DNA of 64,000 nucleotides from Rhizobium sophorae (GCF_013087515.1 NZ_JABFCN010000048.1:124001-188000), one strand, 5' to 3'. Counted from the stretch's first letter, positions 1 to 8,721 are shown. Numbers and translations are program-made. Notes: a model not told the origin generated them from the sequence alone.

Positions 1-309
1 GACGGCGCGGCCGGGAACCAGGCCGGCGAGCAGCCTGTTGCCGACGCCGAGCGCTTCCTGGCGATAGAGATAGACGGTCACGAGCGCCAGGATGATGACC
101 AGCCAGATCATCATCTGGCGCATCGTTTCACCGACGCTGCGCCGGCTCGCCCAGACGCCGGCAGACAGCATCAGCGCGATCGGCAGCAGATAGACGACGC
201 GGCCGAAGTCATCGCTCTGCAGGCCGAGGATGCGGCTATTGTCATTGTTGACGATCAGCACGGCAAGGCCGATGCCGATTACGACGAGGAAGACGGTCAA
301 ACGAATCAT
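1..309 (-). CDS. Clan AA (retropepsin-like) aspartic protease, N-terminal part only
   Basis: The first 103 residues of a minus-strand protein that runs off the left edge. The visible part starts MIRLTVFLVVIGIGLAVLIV, then a linker, then two more hydrophobic stretches. This membrane-anchored N-terminus matches what I recall of the TIGR02281 family, whose aspartic protease domain lies further on, outside this window. The start overlaps the DUF1289 stop in an ATGA, so the two genes are probably translationally coupled. The protease identity comes from the N-terminal pattern and its usual DUF1289 and cobS neighbours; no catalytic residue can be seen here. Confidence 0.6.
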   Translation of the reverse strand, partial: MIRLTVFLVVIGIGLAVLIVNNDNSRILGLQSDDFGRVVYLLPIALMLSAGVWASRRSVGETMRQMMIWLVIILALVTVYLYRQEALGVGNRLLAGLVPGRAV

Positions 310-524
310 AGAGGCCGCTCCGGCCCACCAGCGAGGCTCATTTTCAAATGGTTCGACAGCGTGGTGGCGCCTGCAAGCCTTGCCGGCAGCAGCGCCATGA
401 TCCGTTGCCGCTCGGTGTCGGAATAGCTCATCCAGTTGCCGATTTCCTGAAGAGTCCGGCCGCAGCCGGCGCAAAATCCGGTGGTGGGCTCCAGGGAGCA
501 GAGGTGAATGCAGGGCGTTTGCAT
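306..524 (-). CDS. DUF1289 small cysteine-rich protein
   Basis: A 72-residue protein with the DUF1289 pattern: PCIHLC at the N-terminus, then GFCAGCGRTLQEI and a W..M segment. Four cysteines (CxxxC then CxxC) could bind a metal. The family has no established function. It lies downstream of cobS on the same strand, 18 bases away, and its stop overlaps the start of the next gene by four bases, so cobS, this gene and the protease gene probably form one transcript. The length is normal for the family. Confidence 0.85.
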   Translation of the reverse strand: MQTPCIHLCSLEPTTGFCAGCGRTLQEIGNWMSYSDTERQRIMALLPARLAGATTLSNHLKMSLAGGPERPL

Positions 525-542
525 GAAGGATATATCGGAGTT

Positions 543-1325
543 TCAAAGAGCCGTGGCAAGGGCGCAAAGAGTGGCGATCTCGCAAATTTGCTGCGTTGCG
601 CCCAGCGTATCGCCGGTGTGGCCGGCAAGCTTGCGGCGGATGAAATCGGTGAAGGCAAGCCCTGCGATGCCGGTGGCGAGCAGGCTTGCGACCAGCGGCC
701 GTAGGCCGAATGCCGGCCAGATCAGAAGCGCTGCGACGAGGCCGGCTGAGGCGAGCGCAAACTGCATCGCCGCCTCGTCCGGCTGGCCCGTCGAGACGGC
801 CACGCCATCGGCCTTTGCCGGTGCCAACCGCTGCCAGTGCCAGGCGATGGCGCCGCGGCTGAGAGCCGCGACGGCGGGAATGGCGAGGGCTGCAGTGAGC
901 GGCGCGGAATGGCGGGCGATCACAGCAAGCGCGGCTGCGCGGATCGCGAAGGAGAGGATCAGCGCTATCGCGCCATAGGTGCCGATCCGGCTGTCTTTCA
1001 TGATGAGGAGGCTCTGTTCGCGGCTCTTGCCGCCGCCGATGCCGTCGGCCGTATCGGCCAGACCGTCCTCGTGCAGCGCGCCAGTGACGAGGACCTGGAT
1101 GGAAAGCGCGATCAGGGCTGCCATCAGCGGGTCCGCACGCAGCCCCAAAAGGAGGAGGAGGGCGAGTGCGGGGACGAGACCGATGACGATGCCGGCAAAA
1201 GGAAAGGCGCGCACCAGCCGGCCGAGCCTGCCGTCATAGCCTTTGAACAGCGATTGCGGCATGGGAATGCGGCTGAGGAAGGCGACGGCGCGGGCGGTAT
1301 CGACCGCATAGTCCTTGATCTTCAT
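543..1325 (-). CDS. cobS: Adenosylcobinamide-GDP ribazoletransferase (cobalamin synthase)
   Basis: Last assembly step of cobalamin: joins adenosylcobinamide-GDP and alpha-ribazole(-5'-phosphate) at the inner membrane. 260 residues from the chosen ATG at 1325 ([13 protein letters not shown]). A longer in-frame reading from 1463 exists, but its extension is unlike the family and crosses the divergent promoter region. Near residue 84 is the family signature [11 protein letters not shown], followed by [10 protein letters not shown]; the rest is several hydrophobic segments. It is divergent from cobT, which makes its lower-ligand substrate. In Pseudomonas denitrificans naming this is cobV; rhizobia also use cobS for a cobaltochelatase subunit, so the symbol is ambiguous. 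Confidence 0.93.
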   Translation of the reverse strand: MKIKDYAVDTARAVAFLSRIPMPQSLFKGYDGRLGRLVRAFPFAGIVIGLVPALALLLLLGLRADPLMAALIALSIQVLVTGALHEDGLADTADGIGGGKSREQSLLIMKDSRIGTYGAIALILSFAIRAAALAVIARHSAPLTAALAIPAVAALSRGAIAWHWQRLAPAKADGVAVSTGQPDEAAMQFALASAGLVAALLIWPAFGLRPLVASLLATGIAGLAFTDFIRRKLAGHTGDTLGATQQICEIATLCALATAL

Positions 1326-1494
1326 TCTGCTTCGTTCTGCCAGAGGTTTCGGCTTGTGGTCTCGGCTTATGGTCGCGGCGGCGCTTTTGGAGTTGTTCGC
1401 CTCGTCCGCCCGCTTTAAGAGAGTGGCCATCCGCAAAGAAGCTGATTTGCGTGGAAAAAACAAGAATACCCGGATTTATAGGAAAACCGCACAG

Positions 1495-2511
1495 ATGAGC
1501 GTATCAGGCCTGCCGTTCGACGATTTCCGTACCCTTCTCCGCGACCTGCCTGGGCCGGATGCCCGCGCGCTGGTGGCCGCGCGCGAACGCGACGCGCAGC
1601 TAACCAAGCCGCCGGGCGCGCTCGGACGGCTCGAGGAAATCGCTTTCTGGCTTGCCGCCTGGACGGGCCGTACACCTGCCGTCAACCGGCCGCTGGTGGC
1701 GATCTTTGCCGGCAATCACGGCGTCACCAGGCAAGGCATCACGCCCTTTCCGCCTGCGGTGACGCAACAGATGGTCGAGAACTTTGCAGCCGGCGGTGCT
1801 GCGATCAACCAGATCTGCGTCGCCTATGATCTCGGACTGAAAGTCTTCGATCTGGCGCTCGATTATCCCACCGGCGATATCACCGAGGAGGCAGCGCTTT
1901 CCGAGCGCGATTGCGCCGCGACCATGGCCTTCGGCATGGAGGCGATCGCCGGCGGCACCGACCTGCTTTGCATCGGCGAGATGGGCATCGGCAATACGAC
2001 GATTGCGGCGGCCATCAACTATGCGCTTTACGGCGGTTCGGCGCGCGACTGGGTAGGGCCTGGCACCGGTTCGGAGGGCGAGATGCTGGAGCGCAAGATC
2101 GCGGCGGTGGAAAAGGCGGTGGCGCTGCACAGCGATCATCTCGATGATCCGCTGGAGGTCATGCGCCGGCTCGGCGGCCGCGAGATCGCGGCGATGGCCG
2201 GCGCCATCCTTGCCGCCCGCATGGAGCGTATCCCGGTGCTGATCGACGGTTATGTCGCGACCGCAGCGGCGGCGATCCTGAAAGCCGCCAATCCGTCGGC
2301 ACTCGATCATTGCCTGATCGGCCATGTCTCCGGCGAGCCCGGACATTTGCGCGCAATCGAGATGCTCGGCAAGACGCCGCTTCTGGCGCTTGGCATGCGG
2401 CTCGGCGAAGGCACCGGGGCGGCGCTGGCCGCCGGCATCGTCAAGGCGGCTGCCGCCTGTCATTCCGGCATGGCGACCTTCGCCCAGGCAGGTGTGACCA
2501 ACAAACATTGA
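1495..2511 (+). CDS. cobT: Nicotinate-nucleotide--dimethylbenzimidazole phosphoribosyltransferase
   Basis: Transfers phosphoribose from nicotinate mononucleotide to 5,6-dimethylbenzimidazole, activating the lower ligand of cobalamin. 338 residues from the ATG at 1495 (MSVSGLPFDDFRTLL), close to the usual length; an in-frame extension to 1315 overlaps the cobS start region and is unlikely. Visible motifs: TKPPGALGRLEEIA, GNHGVT, GEMGIGNTT, and a C-terminal LGMRLGEGTGAALA, where the family's catalytic glutamate lies. Divergent from cobS with 169 bases between; I saw no cobalamin riboswitch in that gap. The same enzyme is cobU in Pseudomonas denitrificans naming. Confidence 0.95.
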   Translation: MSVSGLPFDDFRTLLRDLPGPDARALVAARERDAQLTKPPGALGRLEEIAFWLAAWTGRTPAVNRPLVAIFAGNHGVTRQGITPFPPAVTQQMVENFAAGGAAINQICVAYDLGLKVFDLALDYPTGDITEEAALSERDCAATMAFGMEAIAGGTDLLCIGEMGIGNTTIAAAINYALYGGSARDWVGPGTGSEGEMLERKIAAVEKAVALHSDHLDDPLEVMRRLGGREIAAMAGAILAARMERIPVLIDGYVATAAAAILKAANPSALDHCLIGHVSGEPGHLRAIEMLGKTPLLALGMRLGEGTGAALAAGIVKAAAACHSGMATFAQAGVTNKH

Positions 2512-2646
2512 TGCTGCGGTCGGCGCCGCCGATCTGCACGCGTTCGCTTGCGCCGCTCAAATGGATTCGGTATTTGCGTATTCGCTCATCGAAGGGGACG
2601 GCAAAGCTCTTCCCGGTGTGATGCAACGGCAAGAGGGGAGAGCATC

Positions 2647-3036
2647 TTGACGAAGCCTGTGGTGACGAAAGAGACCGGACTTCGGCATTTCATCGCCGCC
2701 GCCAGCTATTCCTGGGCGGGCTTCCAGCGGGTGTTGAAGGAGGCGGCCTTTCGTCAGGAGCTCGGTTTCTTCGTCGTTTCGATCGCGGCACTAGCGCTCG
2801 TCGGTGCAAGTGCCGGCGAGATTGTCGTCGCGGTGCTCTTGTTTCTCGGGCTCTTTTCGATGGAGGCGATGAATACTGCCGTCGAAGAGGTGATCGATCG
2901 GATTTCGCCGGAGATTTCGATCGTCGGTAAACATGCCAAGGATCTCGGCTCCTTCGCGGTGACCTGCATGATCGCCGCCTGCTGCCTCTATCTGGGCTTC
3001 GTCTTCGCTGAGCACCTGTTCTTTAGATCCGGATGA
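2647..3036 (+). CDS. dgkA: Diacylglycerol kinase (prokaryotic DgkA type)
   Basis: Small integral membrane kinase that phosphorylates diacylglycerol (recycled from membrane-derived glucan synthesis) with ATP. 129 residues from a TTG start at 2647, preceded by GAGGGGAG; the in-frame upstream reading to 2548 is not family-like. Signature region: NTAVEEVIDRIS followed by KHAKDLGSFAV, plus AAFRQE in the N-terminal amphipathic part, with three predicted membrane helices. Length fits the roughly 120-residue family. It is convergent with the histidine kinase gene, and a rhizobial palindrome lies between them. Confidence 0.93.
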   Translation: MTKPVVTKETGLRHFIAAASYSWAGFQRVLKEAAFRQELGFFVVSIAALALVGASAGEIVVAVLLFLGLFSMEAMNTAVEEVIDRISPEISIVGKHAKDLGSFAVTCMIAACCLYLGFVFAEHLFFRSG

Positions 3037-3085
3037 TTTCACGCTGGATCGGCTTGAGGTCATCCGGATCCAAGTCAAAAATTGG

Positions 3086-3131
3086 AGCATGATGTCGCCC
3101 GAAAACCGCTCACACTTTTCGGCATCATGCT
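3086..3131. repeat. Rhizobial intergenic palindrome (subfamily A), likely bidirectional terminator
   Basis: A 46-bp imperfect palindrome that begins AGCATGATG and ends CATCATGCT, with an inner stem CCGAAAA / TTTTCGG. It sits between convergent dgkA and the histidine kinase gene. The layout resembles mosaic palindromes scattered between rhizobial genes, and the element at 56907 shares its centre with a compensating base change. As RNA it would fold on either strand, so it could end both transcripts. Confidence 0.7.
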
Positions 3132-3140
3132 TTCGCTGAG

Positions 3141-4676
3141 TTAGGCAAAGCTCTTGCGCTTGCGCGCGACGGCTTGCGCCTCCTCGACGGCCGGCAGGCT
3201 CTGGAGCACGCGCTTGGCGGGCAGGATGGCGATGACTTCGGTGCCCTCGCGCAGCTTCGATTTCAGCAGGAACTGTCCGTCATGCTTGGCAAGGATCGCC
3301 TGGACGATCGGCAGGCCGAGGCCGGTGCCCTGTTCGGCGCTCTTGATGGCGATCGAGCCCTGGCCGAAAGCCGACAGGACAACGGGAATCTCTTCTTCCG
3401 GAATGCCGGGGCCGTTGTCCTTGATTGAGATGTACTGTCCGCCGCCGGCCGTCCAGCCGACCTTGACGTGGATCTCGCCGCCCTGTGGCGTGAACTTGAC
3501 GGCATTGGAGAGAAGGTTGAGCACCACCTGGCGCATCGACTTCTCGTCGGCCCAGATGGCCGGCAACTGCCGCTCGAACTGGTCCGAAATGGCAATGTTC
3601 TTGGCGCGGGCGCGCAGCTGGACCATGCCTATGCAATCTTCGGTGATATCGAGAAGCGAGATCGCCTCCTCGCTCAGCTCGTATTTGCCGGCCTCGATGC
3701 GGGAGAGGTCGAGGATCTCGTTGATGAGATCGAGCAGATGCTGGCCGGAGCGGTGGATATCGCCGGCATATTCCTTGTAGGTCGGATTGGCGAGCGGCCC
3801 CATGACTTCGGCCGTCATCACCTCGGAAAAGCCAAGGATGGCGTTGAGCGGGGTTCTGAGTTCGTGCGACATGGAGGCAAGGAAGCGCGATTTGGCGAGG
3901 TTTGCCTCTTCAGCGCGGCGGCGGGCCTCGTCCGACATCGACTTCGCCACTTCCAGCTCAGCGATCAGGTCGTCCTTCTCCGATTGGTAGGAAAGGATCC
4001 TGAGGTTCGACTTGAACAGCCGGTCGCTGATGTAATTGAAGAAGACGAGGGTGGTCGTGAAGAGCCCCGTCAGGCTGATTTCGAGGAGGTCGCGCGACAG
4101 GCCGCTCTTGGCGGCAAGCGCCAGGACCGCCGGCGAGAAGGCGGCGAGCACGGCGGGCGTCAGCATGAAGTTCGACATCGCCGTGACGGAGAGCGCGATC
4201 AGCAGCGTCGCGCCCTTATAGAGAATGAAGCTCGATGGCTCGCAAGTGTCGCAGCCCTGCAGCGCGAAGACGGCCCAGCAGCAGCCGAGCAGGAACTGGC
4301 CGAGAAGCAGCAGGCGGCGCCATTTGCGGGCGCCCTCGGAGGTGATCTCCTGCCGGCGCGCGCGCCTTGCAAGCAGGATATTGCCGGCGTGACAGGTGAG
4401 TGTGAGCAGCGCCCAGAAGAGCAATTGCGTATTCTGGGTGAAATAGACGCCAAGCGCGGTGATGATGACGACGAAGAGCGGCATGATCGTCGCGCCCTGC
4501 AGCACCGACGCCACATACATATTGAGCACGTCACGATCGAAGGAGGAATTGGACGCATGACCGGACTGAAGACGTTCGCGCGTCTGCCGCACGGCCTTCG
4601 AAACGGCCTTGTTGCGGTGGCTGCGCGACCTGTCGACGATGATCTTGTCGGTCGATGTGCTTACGCCGGTACTCAT
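3141..4676 (-). CDS. Membrane sensor histidine kinase
   Basis: 511 residues from the ATG at 4676; a GTG two codons upstream is the alternative. Order: a cytoplasmic N-terminus, about five to six hydrophobic segments (residues 50-215), a coiled linker, a HisKA domain with phospho-acceptor histidine in SMSHELRTPLNAILGF (about residue 271), and an ATPase domain with NLLSNAVKFTPQGG (N box), DNGPGIPEEE (G1) and GTGLGLPI (G2). No receiver domain, and no response-regulator gene adjoins it, so it is an orphan kinase whose partner is elsewhere. The large membrane sensor has no recognised ligand motif. Confidence 0.9.
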   Translation of the reverse strand: MSTGVSTSTDKIIVDRSRSHRNKAVSKAVRQTRERLQSGHASNSSFDRDVLNMYVASVLQGATIMPLFVVIITALGVYFTQNTQLLFWALLTLTCHAGNILLARRARRQEITSEGARKWRRLLLLGQFLLGCCWAVFALQGCDTCEPSSFILYKGATLLIALSVTAMSNFMLTPAVLAAFSPAVLALAAKSGLSRDLLEISLTGLFTTTLVFFNYISDRLFKSNLRILSYQSEKDDLIAELEVAKSMSDEARRRAEEANLAKSRFLASMSHELRTPLNAILGFSEVMTAEVMGPLANPTYKEYAGDIHRSGQHLLDLINEILDLSRIEAGKYELSEEAISLLDITEDCIGMVQLRARAKNIAISDQFERQLPAIWADEKSMRQVVLNLLSNAVKFTPQGGEIHVKVGWTAGGGQYISIKDNGPGIPEEEIPVVLSAFGQGSIAIKSAEQGTGLGLPIVQAILAKHDGQFLLKSKLREGTEVIAILPAKRVLQSLPAVEEAQAVARKRKSFA

Positions 4677-4782
4677 GTGCACGTTGAAACTTCATCCCAG
4701 GGTGGATAAGAGCTTAACCGGCAATTCTTAAGAAGATGTTTGCCATCTTTGCCAAGGATTTGTTTTTTAAGGAGGCAAAAGC

Positions 4783-5340
4783 GTGACACGGGGCCTGCGC
4801 CTGATTCGCGACGGCGTGACCGCTTTTGCCCTGCTGGCGCTCGTGGCGTTGATCGCCGCCAAGCTCAACGATGCAGCAAAAATCGAGCATACGGGCGCCT
4901 TCCATGCTGCCGACGGGGATAGTCTGGTATTGGGAGACGAACGTTTGCGCCTCGAAGGCATCGATGCGCCGGAGCTCAACCAGAGCTGCGAGAGGGCGGG
5001 CAAAACCTGGGCCTGCGGGCGCGCGGCGCGCGAGGCGCTGCAGGGCATGGTGCTGGCATCCGGAACGCTTTGCCAGGGCAGCCAGCGCGACCGCTACGAA
5101 AGGCTGCTCGTCGTCTGCCGGAGCGGGGTAGGCGGCGACATCAATGCCGCCATGGTGCGCCGGGGCATGGCGATTTCCTATGGCGATTATGGCAAGGAGG
5201 AGGCCGAGGCCAAGGCTCAGAAGGCGGGTCTCTGGGCCGGGACTTTCGAGCGGCCGCGCGATGTGCGCGATCATGCGCGCCAGACTTCCGTTTTCGACGG
5301 TGCCGTGCGCTTCATCGGGCAGATTGTCGGATGGGAGTAA
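4783..5340 (+). CDS. Membrane-anchored or secreted staphylococcal-nuclease-like protein
   Basis: 185 residues from a GTG at 4783, with a strong AAGGAGG nine bases upstream. Residues 9-27 form a signal or membrane anchor. The nuclease fold shows ADGDSLVL, RLRLEGIDAPELNQ and DRYERLL, placing the R, E and R that form the staphylococcal nuclease active site. Two cysteine pairs suggest periplasmic disulfides. Rhizobial members of this thermonuclease family are usually annotated without known substrate. Four bases separate it from the downstream glycosylase-like gene, so the two are probably co-transcribed. Confidence 0.85.
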   Translation: MTRGLRLIRDGVTAFALLALVALIAAKLNDAAKIEHTGAFHAADGDSLVLGDERLRLEGIDAPELNQSCERAGKTWACGRAAREALQGMVLASGTLCQGSQRDRYERLLVVCRSGVGGDINAAMVRRGMAISYGDYGKEEAEAKAQKAGLWAGTFERPRDVRDHARQTSVFDGAVRFIGQIVGWE

Positions 5341-5344
5341 AGCC

Positions 5345-5977
5345 ATGAGCGACGAAGCCATGCTGGAGACGCTGCGGCAGGAGATCGGCTCCTGTCGCAT
5401 CTGTCGAGACGCACCGGCGAAAGGCCTCGAATACCGGCTGCCGCACGAGCCGCGGCCGGTAGCGGTGATCTCATCGAGCGCGCGCATCCTGATTGCCGGG
5501 CAGGCGCCCGGGCTTCGGGTGCATGAGAGCGGCCTGCCGTTCGACGATGCATCGGGAGACCGGCTGCGATCATGGCTCGGCGTTGACAGGGCAAGCTTCT
5601 ACGACCGAGACCGATTCGCCATCGTGCCGATGGGCTTCTGCTTTCCTGGCTACGACGACAAGGGCGCGGATCTGCCGCCGCGGCGCGAATGCGCGCCGTT
5701 TTGGCGGCAAAGAGTGATTTCGGCCATGCCGCAGATCGAACTGGTGCTGGTCATCGGCCAATATGCGCAGGCCTGGCATATGGCCCGCGAAAGGCGGGAC
5801 AATATGACCGAGACGGTGCGGGCGTGGCGCGACAGTCTTCTGTCCGACCGATCGATGGCGGTGCTGCCGCTGCCGCACCCGAGCTGGCGCAACAGCGGCT
5901 GGCTGAAGCGCAATCCCTGGTTCGAGCAAGAATTGCTCCCGGTCTTGCAGGATCGGACGAAAATGCTGCTTTCCTGA
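5345..5977 (+). CDS. Uracil-DNA glycosylase superfamily protein
   Basis: 210 residues starting MSDEAMLETLRQEIGSC. The superfamily motifs are GQAPG (motif 1, water-activating loop of family 4/5 enzymes, where it is normally GEAPG) and LPHPSWRN (motif 2). CRICRDAP at the N-terminus resembles half of the cysteine set that holds the 4Fe-4S cluster in family 4 enzymes, but the remaining cysteines are not clearly placed, so cluster binding is doubtful. Base-excision repair is the family role; the true substrate is unproven. It directly follows the nuclease-like gene. Confidence 0.85.
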   Translation: MSDEAMLETLRQEIGSCRICRDAPAKGLEYRLPHEPRPVAVISSSARILIAGQAPGLRVHESGLPFDDASGDRLRSWLGVDRASFYDRDRFAIVPMGFCFPGYDDKGADLPPRRECAPFWRQRVISAMPQIELVLVIGQYAQAWHMARERRDNMTETVRAWRDSLLSDRSMAVLPLPHPSWRNSGWLKRNPWFEQELLPVLQDRTKMLLS

Positions 5978-6040
5978 AACAAAATTCTTTTCGTTGCGCG
6001 GAATCGAGTTATACAAAGAAAATAATTCGAAAGGACTGTT

Positions 6041-6535
6041 GTGCGCATGGATCGCCTCGACCGAAAAATACTGCGTCTTCTGCAAGAAGATTCGACGCTT
6101 GCCGTTGCCGATCTCGCCAAGAAAGTGGGGCTTTCGACGACGCCATGCTGGCGGCGCATTCAGAAAATGGAAGAAGACGGCGTCATCAAGCGCCGGGTCG
6201 CCATCCTCGATCCCGAGAAGGTCAACACCAAGGTCACCGTCTTCGTGTCGATTCGCACTGCCACCCATTCGATTGAGTGGTTGCGCCGCTTTTCCGAGGT
6301 GGTCGCCGAATTCCCCGAAGTGGTTGAATTCTACCGAATGAGCGGCGATGTCGATTATCTCCTGCGAGTTGTCGTGCCCGATATCGCTGCCTATGATGCT
6401 TTTTATAAGCGCATGATCGCCAAGATCGAGATTCGCGACGTTTCCTCCGCCTTTGCGATGGAGCAGATCAAGTATTCGACGCAACTGCCGCTCGACTACA
6501 TGATTCTCGACAATGCCAAATCCAACGAGGATTGA
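6041..6535 (+). CDS. Lrp/AsnC family transcriptional regulator
   Basis: 164 residues. I chose the GTG at 6041, five bases after AAAGGA; the ATG two codons later (6047) is an alternative. N-terminal winged helix: LDRKILRLLQEDSTL, then VADLAKKVGLSTTPCWRRI, followed by the RAM ligand-binding domain (residues 70-145) with MSGDVDYLLRVVV. Lrp-family proteins sense amino acids and often control an adjacent gene; here the next gene on the strand, after 710 bases, is the porin, but no evidence links them directly. Confidence 0.93.
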   Translation: MRMDRLDRKILRLLQEDSTLAVADLAKKVGLSTTPCWRRIQKMEEDGVIKRRVAILDPEKVNTKVTVFVSIRTATHSIEWLRRFSEVVAEFPEVVEFYRMSGDVDYLLRVVVPDIAAYDAFYKRMIAKIEIRDVSSAFAMEQIKYSTQLPLDYMILDNAKSNED

Positions 6536-6850
6536 GGTCCAGCGTGCGGCGATGACCGCGCGCAATCTTGCAAAATCCAACGAGGACTGGGACCAGGAGT
6601 CAGTCTGACCGGCGATATGCCCGTTGGAGGCGAGATGTGACACCCTGGCTGCGCGCGGGAATGTCGGTTCGGCAAAGACCGGGTTTTGGCATATCCGGCA
6701 GCGATTGCAAAAAAGCCGCAAAAATAGCGAAAAAACGCTCAAATCGACCCACAATCCTGGAAAGGTGTATGGCCTGGTAAGGATTCCAGGGTTGCGGTCG
6801 ATGTAACCATTGGGCGAATGTCATAAATTTGTCTCATTGGTATCGAATTC

Positions 6851-6865
6851 AGAACACCATGTTCT
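6851..6865. promoter_or_regulatory. Palindromic operator candidate upstream of porin
   Basis: AGAACA-CCA-TGTTCT is a perfect 6+6 palindrome with a 3-base spacer, about 380 bases before the porin start. This form suits a dimeric regulator. No regulator is assigned; the neighbouring Lrp and LysR genes are the local candidates. Confidence 0.45.
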
Positions 6866-7179
6866 AATCCGTCGCCTTGTTTGTGCTTGTTAGCCGGCGG
6901 TAGAATTTACGCGCTTCACCAGTATGTCTGACGGGGGTTGGACGGTGGAGAATTTAACAATGGGGGTATAGCGTTTGCGGCTTGCGATGGATTTCCGTCG
7001 CGGAGCCTTTTGGTGTCTTTCGTCTAACTATTTGAAATTGTTGTATAAAAATCACGTTGCCGGTGAAAGTGTCTCAAGGGGACCATCCGGCGAGTATCGT
7101 GAATTGCTTGATAGGGCCTCGTATGTGATGACGGTTTGGCGGTTCGATCGATCCGCACGCCGAGATGGCTGTTCAAACT

Positions 7180-7219
7180 GGGCTGGCTTCAAATCGACTA
7201 CCCGATGTGAAGCCAGCCC
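7180..7219 (+). promoter_or_regulatory. Stem-loop in porin mRNA leader
   Basis: GGGCTGGCTTC (7180-7190) and GAAGCCAGCCC (7209-7219) are perfect 11-base arms with an 18-base loop, ending 26 bases before the porin ATG. The stem would be stable and lies just upstream of the ribosome-binding site AAAGGA. It could protect the mRNA 5' end or act as a small-RNA or protein target, as is common for abundant outer-membrane protein messages. Confidence 0.6.
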
Positions 7220-7245
7220 CGATCGACAAAGGAATGGATTGGTAA

Positions 7246-8274
7246 ATGAACATCAGAATGGTTTTGCTTGCATCAGCAGCAGCATTTGCTGCATCGACGC
7301 CGGTTCTTGCAGCTGACGCTATCGTTGCTGCCGAGCCGGAACCGGTTGAATATGTTCGCGTCTGCGACGCTTACGGCACCGGCTACTTCTATATCCCGGG
7401 CACCGAAACCTGCCTCAAGATCGAAGGTTACATCCGTTTCCAGGTCAACGTTGGCGACCAGCCAGGTGGTGACAACGATTCTGATTGGGATGCAGTGACT
7501 CGCGGTCAGGTTCAGTTCACGGCCAAGAGCGACACCGAGTATGGTCCGCTGACCGGCGTCATCGTCATGCAGTTCAATGCTGACAATGCCACCGATCAGG
7601 ACGCCATCCTCGACTCCGCTTACCTCGACGTCGCGGGCTTCCGCGCCGGTCTGTTCTACAGCTGGTGGGACGATGGTCTCTCCGGTGAAACCGACGACAT
7701 CGGCTCGGTCGTAACGCTGCACAACTCGATCCGTTATCAGTACGAAAGCGGCACCTTCTACGCTGGTCTCAGCGTCGACGAACTGGAAGATGGCGTTTAC
7801 AAGGCTGGCGAAGAAGCCAACAACGTTGGCGTTGCCTTCGGCGTTGGCGGCACTGCCGGTGCGTTCAGCTACCAGATCACCGGTGGCTATGACGTCGACA
7901 ACGAAGACGGTGCTATCCGTGCAATGGGTACGGTTGACATCGGTCCTGGTACGCTCGGCCTCGCCGGCGTATACTCCACCGGCCCGAACTCCTACTACTC
8001 TTCGGCTGAATGGGCTGTTGCTGCCGAATACGCTATCAAGGCAACCGACAAGCTCAAGATCACCCCGGCCGTCCAGTACTACGGCAACTACTTCGGCGGC
8101 GGCACGGTCGTTCCGGACGACTTCGACGGTCTCGGCGATGCCTGGAAGGTCGGTCTGACGGTTGATTACCAGATCGTCGACAATTTCTACGCCAAGGCTA
8201 CCGTATCGTACCTTGATCCGGATGATGGCGACGACTCCACTTCGGGCTTCTTCCGCCTGCAGCGTTCGTTCTAA
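7246..8274 (+). CDS. ropA: Outer membrane porin, RopA type (alphaproteobacterial porin_2 family)
   Basis: 342 residues. A signal peptide (residues 1-23, cleavage after STPVLAA) is followed by the porin_2 opening: VEYVRVCDAYGTGYFYIPG, then TCLKIEGYIRFQV, where two cysteines can pair. The body alternates as beta strands and ends in a terminal phenylalanine (RLQRSF), the usual signal for outer-membrane assembly. It forms diffusion channels in the outer membrane. Rhizobia carry several paralogues, so the exact symbol (ropA, ropA1, ropA2) is uncertain. The long leader and strong terminator point to a highly expressed single-gene transcript. Confidence 0.85.
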   Translation: MNIRMVLLASAAAFAASTPVLAADAIVAAEPEPVEYVRVCDAYGTGYFYIPGTETCLKIEGYIRFQVNVGDQPGGDNDSDWDAVTRGQVQFTAKSDTEYGPLTGVIVMQFNADNATDQDAILDSAYLDVAGFRAGLFYSWWDDGLSGETDDIGSVVTLHNSIRYQYESGTFYAGLSVDELEDGVYKAGEEANNVGVAFGVGGTAGAFSYQITGGYDVDNEDGAIRAMGTVDIGPGTLGLAGVYSTGPNSYYSSAEWAVAAEYAIKATDKLKITPAVQYYGNYFGGGTVVPDDFDGLGDAWKVGLTVDYQIVDNFYAKATVSYLDPDDGDDSTSGFFRLQRSF

Positions 8275-8288
8275 TCCACTTGGTGGAT

Positions 8289-8312
8289 GCTCCCGGTCTT
8301 CGGACCGGGGGC
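8289..8312 (+). terminator. Intrinsic-type hairpin after the porin gene
   Basis: GCTCCCGGTC-TTCG-GACCGGGGGC: ten paired bases (one G-U) closed by a UUCG tetraloop, 15 bases after the porin stop. It lacks a clean T tract. A second, bulged GC-rich hairpin lies at about 8357-8388. Confidence 0.75.
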
Positions 8313-8721
8313 ACTTCAATAAGTTTCTGATCCGAGTGACCTCCGATCAGCTACGGGGACGGGCCCGGTCTTCCCTGCCGGGCCGTCCTTGCAGCGTTTC
8401 TGGTGTACCGTCTTCAAGGCCGCCGATCACGATGGCCGTTGGTAAGCGGAACCGTTACGTTGCGTATCGCACGTCGGCTTCCTGCCAGCCTTGTTTCCCG
8501 AGGCATCCCGTTTTTCAACCTTTTGAACGAGCTGGATCGACCGATAGATTGTCGTGCGGGCGGCTGGTTGTCCGTTGTCCTATTCGGTGTCGGCTGGCTA
8601 TGCCGCAACAAGTCGCGAAAAGAAAATCCAATGCCGACAATGTGATCACAGCTTTTTAGGAGAGAGGATACAACCTTGCTGGGGGCCGGCATTCATTCCT
8701 ACTCTCGGACAGCTTGTTCTC
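8313..8721. other. Gene-free stretch between porin and LysR gene
   Basis: About 400 bases. Apart from the second GC-rich hairpin near 8357-8388, I see no coding or regulatory structure I can name. Short open frames exist on both strands but have no recognisable content. The LysR promoter must lie in the last part. Confidence 0.4.

Larger units (their letters stand above)
6536..7245. other. Long non-coding region upstream of the porin gene
   Basis: A 710-base stretch without a convincing gene. It holds a near-copy of the last codons of the Lrp gene (6573-6597 against 6518-6542), a 15-bp perfect palindrome at 6851-6865, and an 11-bp inverted repeat just before the porin start (7180-7219). Base composition is more AT-rich than the genes around it. 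The length suggests complex control of the porin or a small RNA; I could not define a transcript. Confidence 0.6.

Noticed and set aside
1326-1494. Possible cobalamin riboswitch between cobS and cobT
   Set aside because: The gap is only 169 bases and I see no B12-box-like sequence on either strand.
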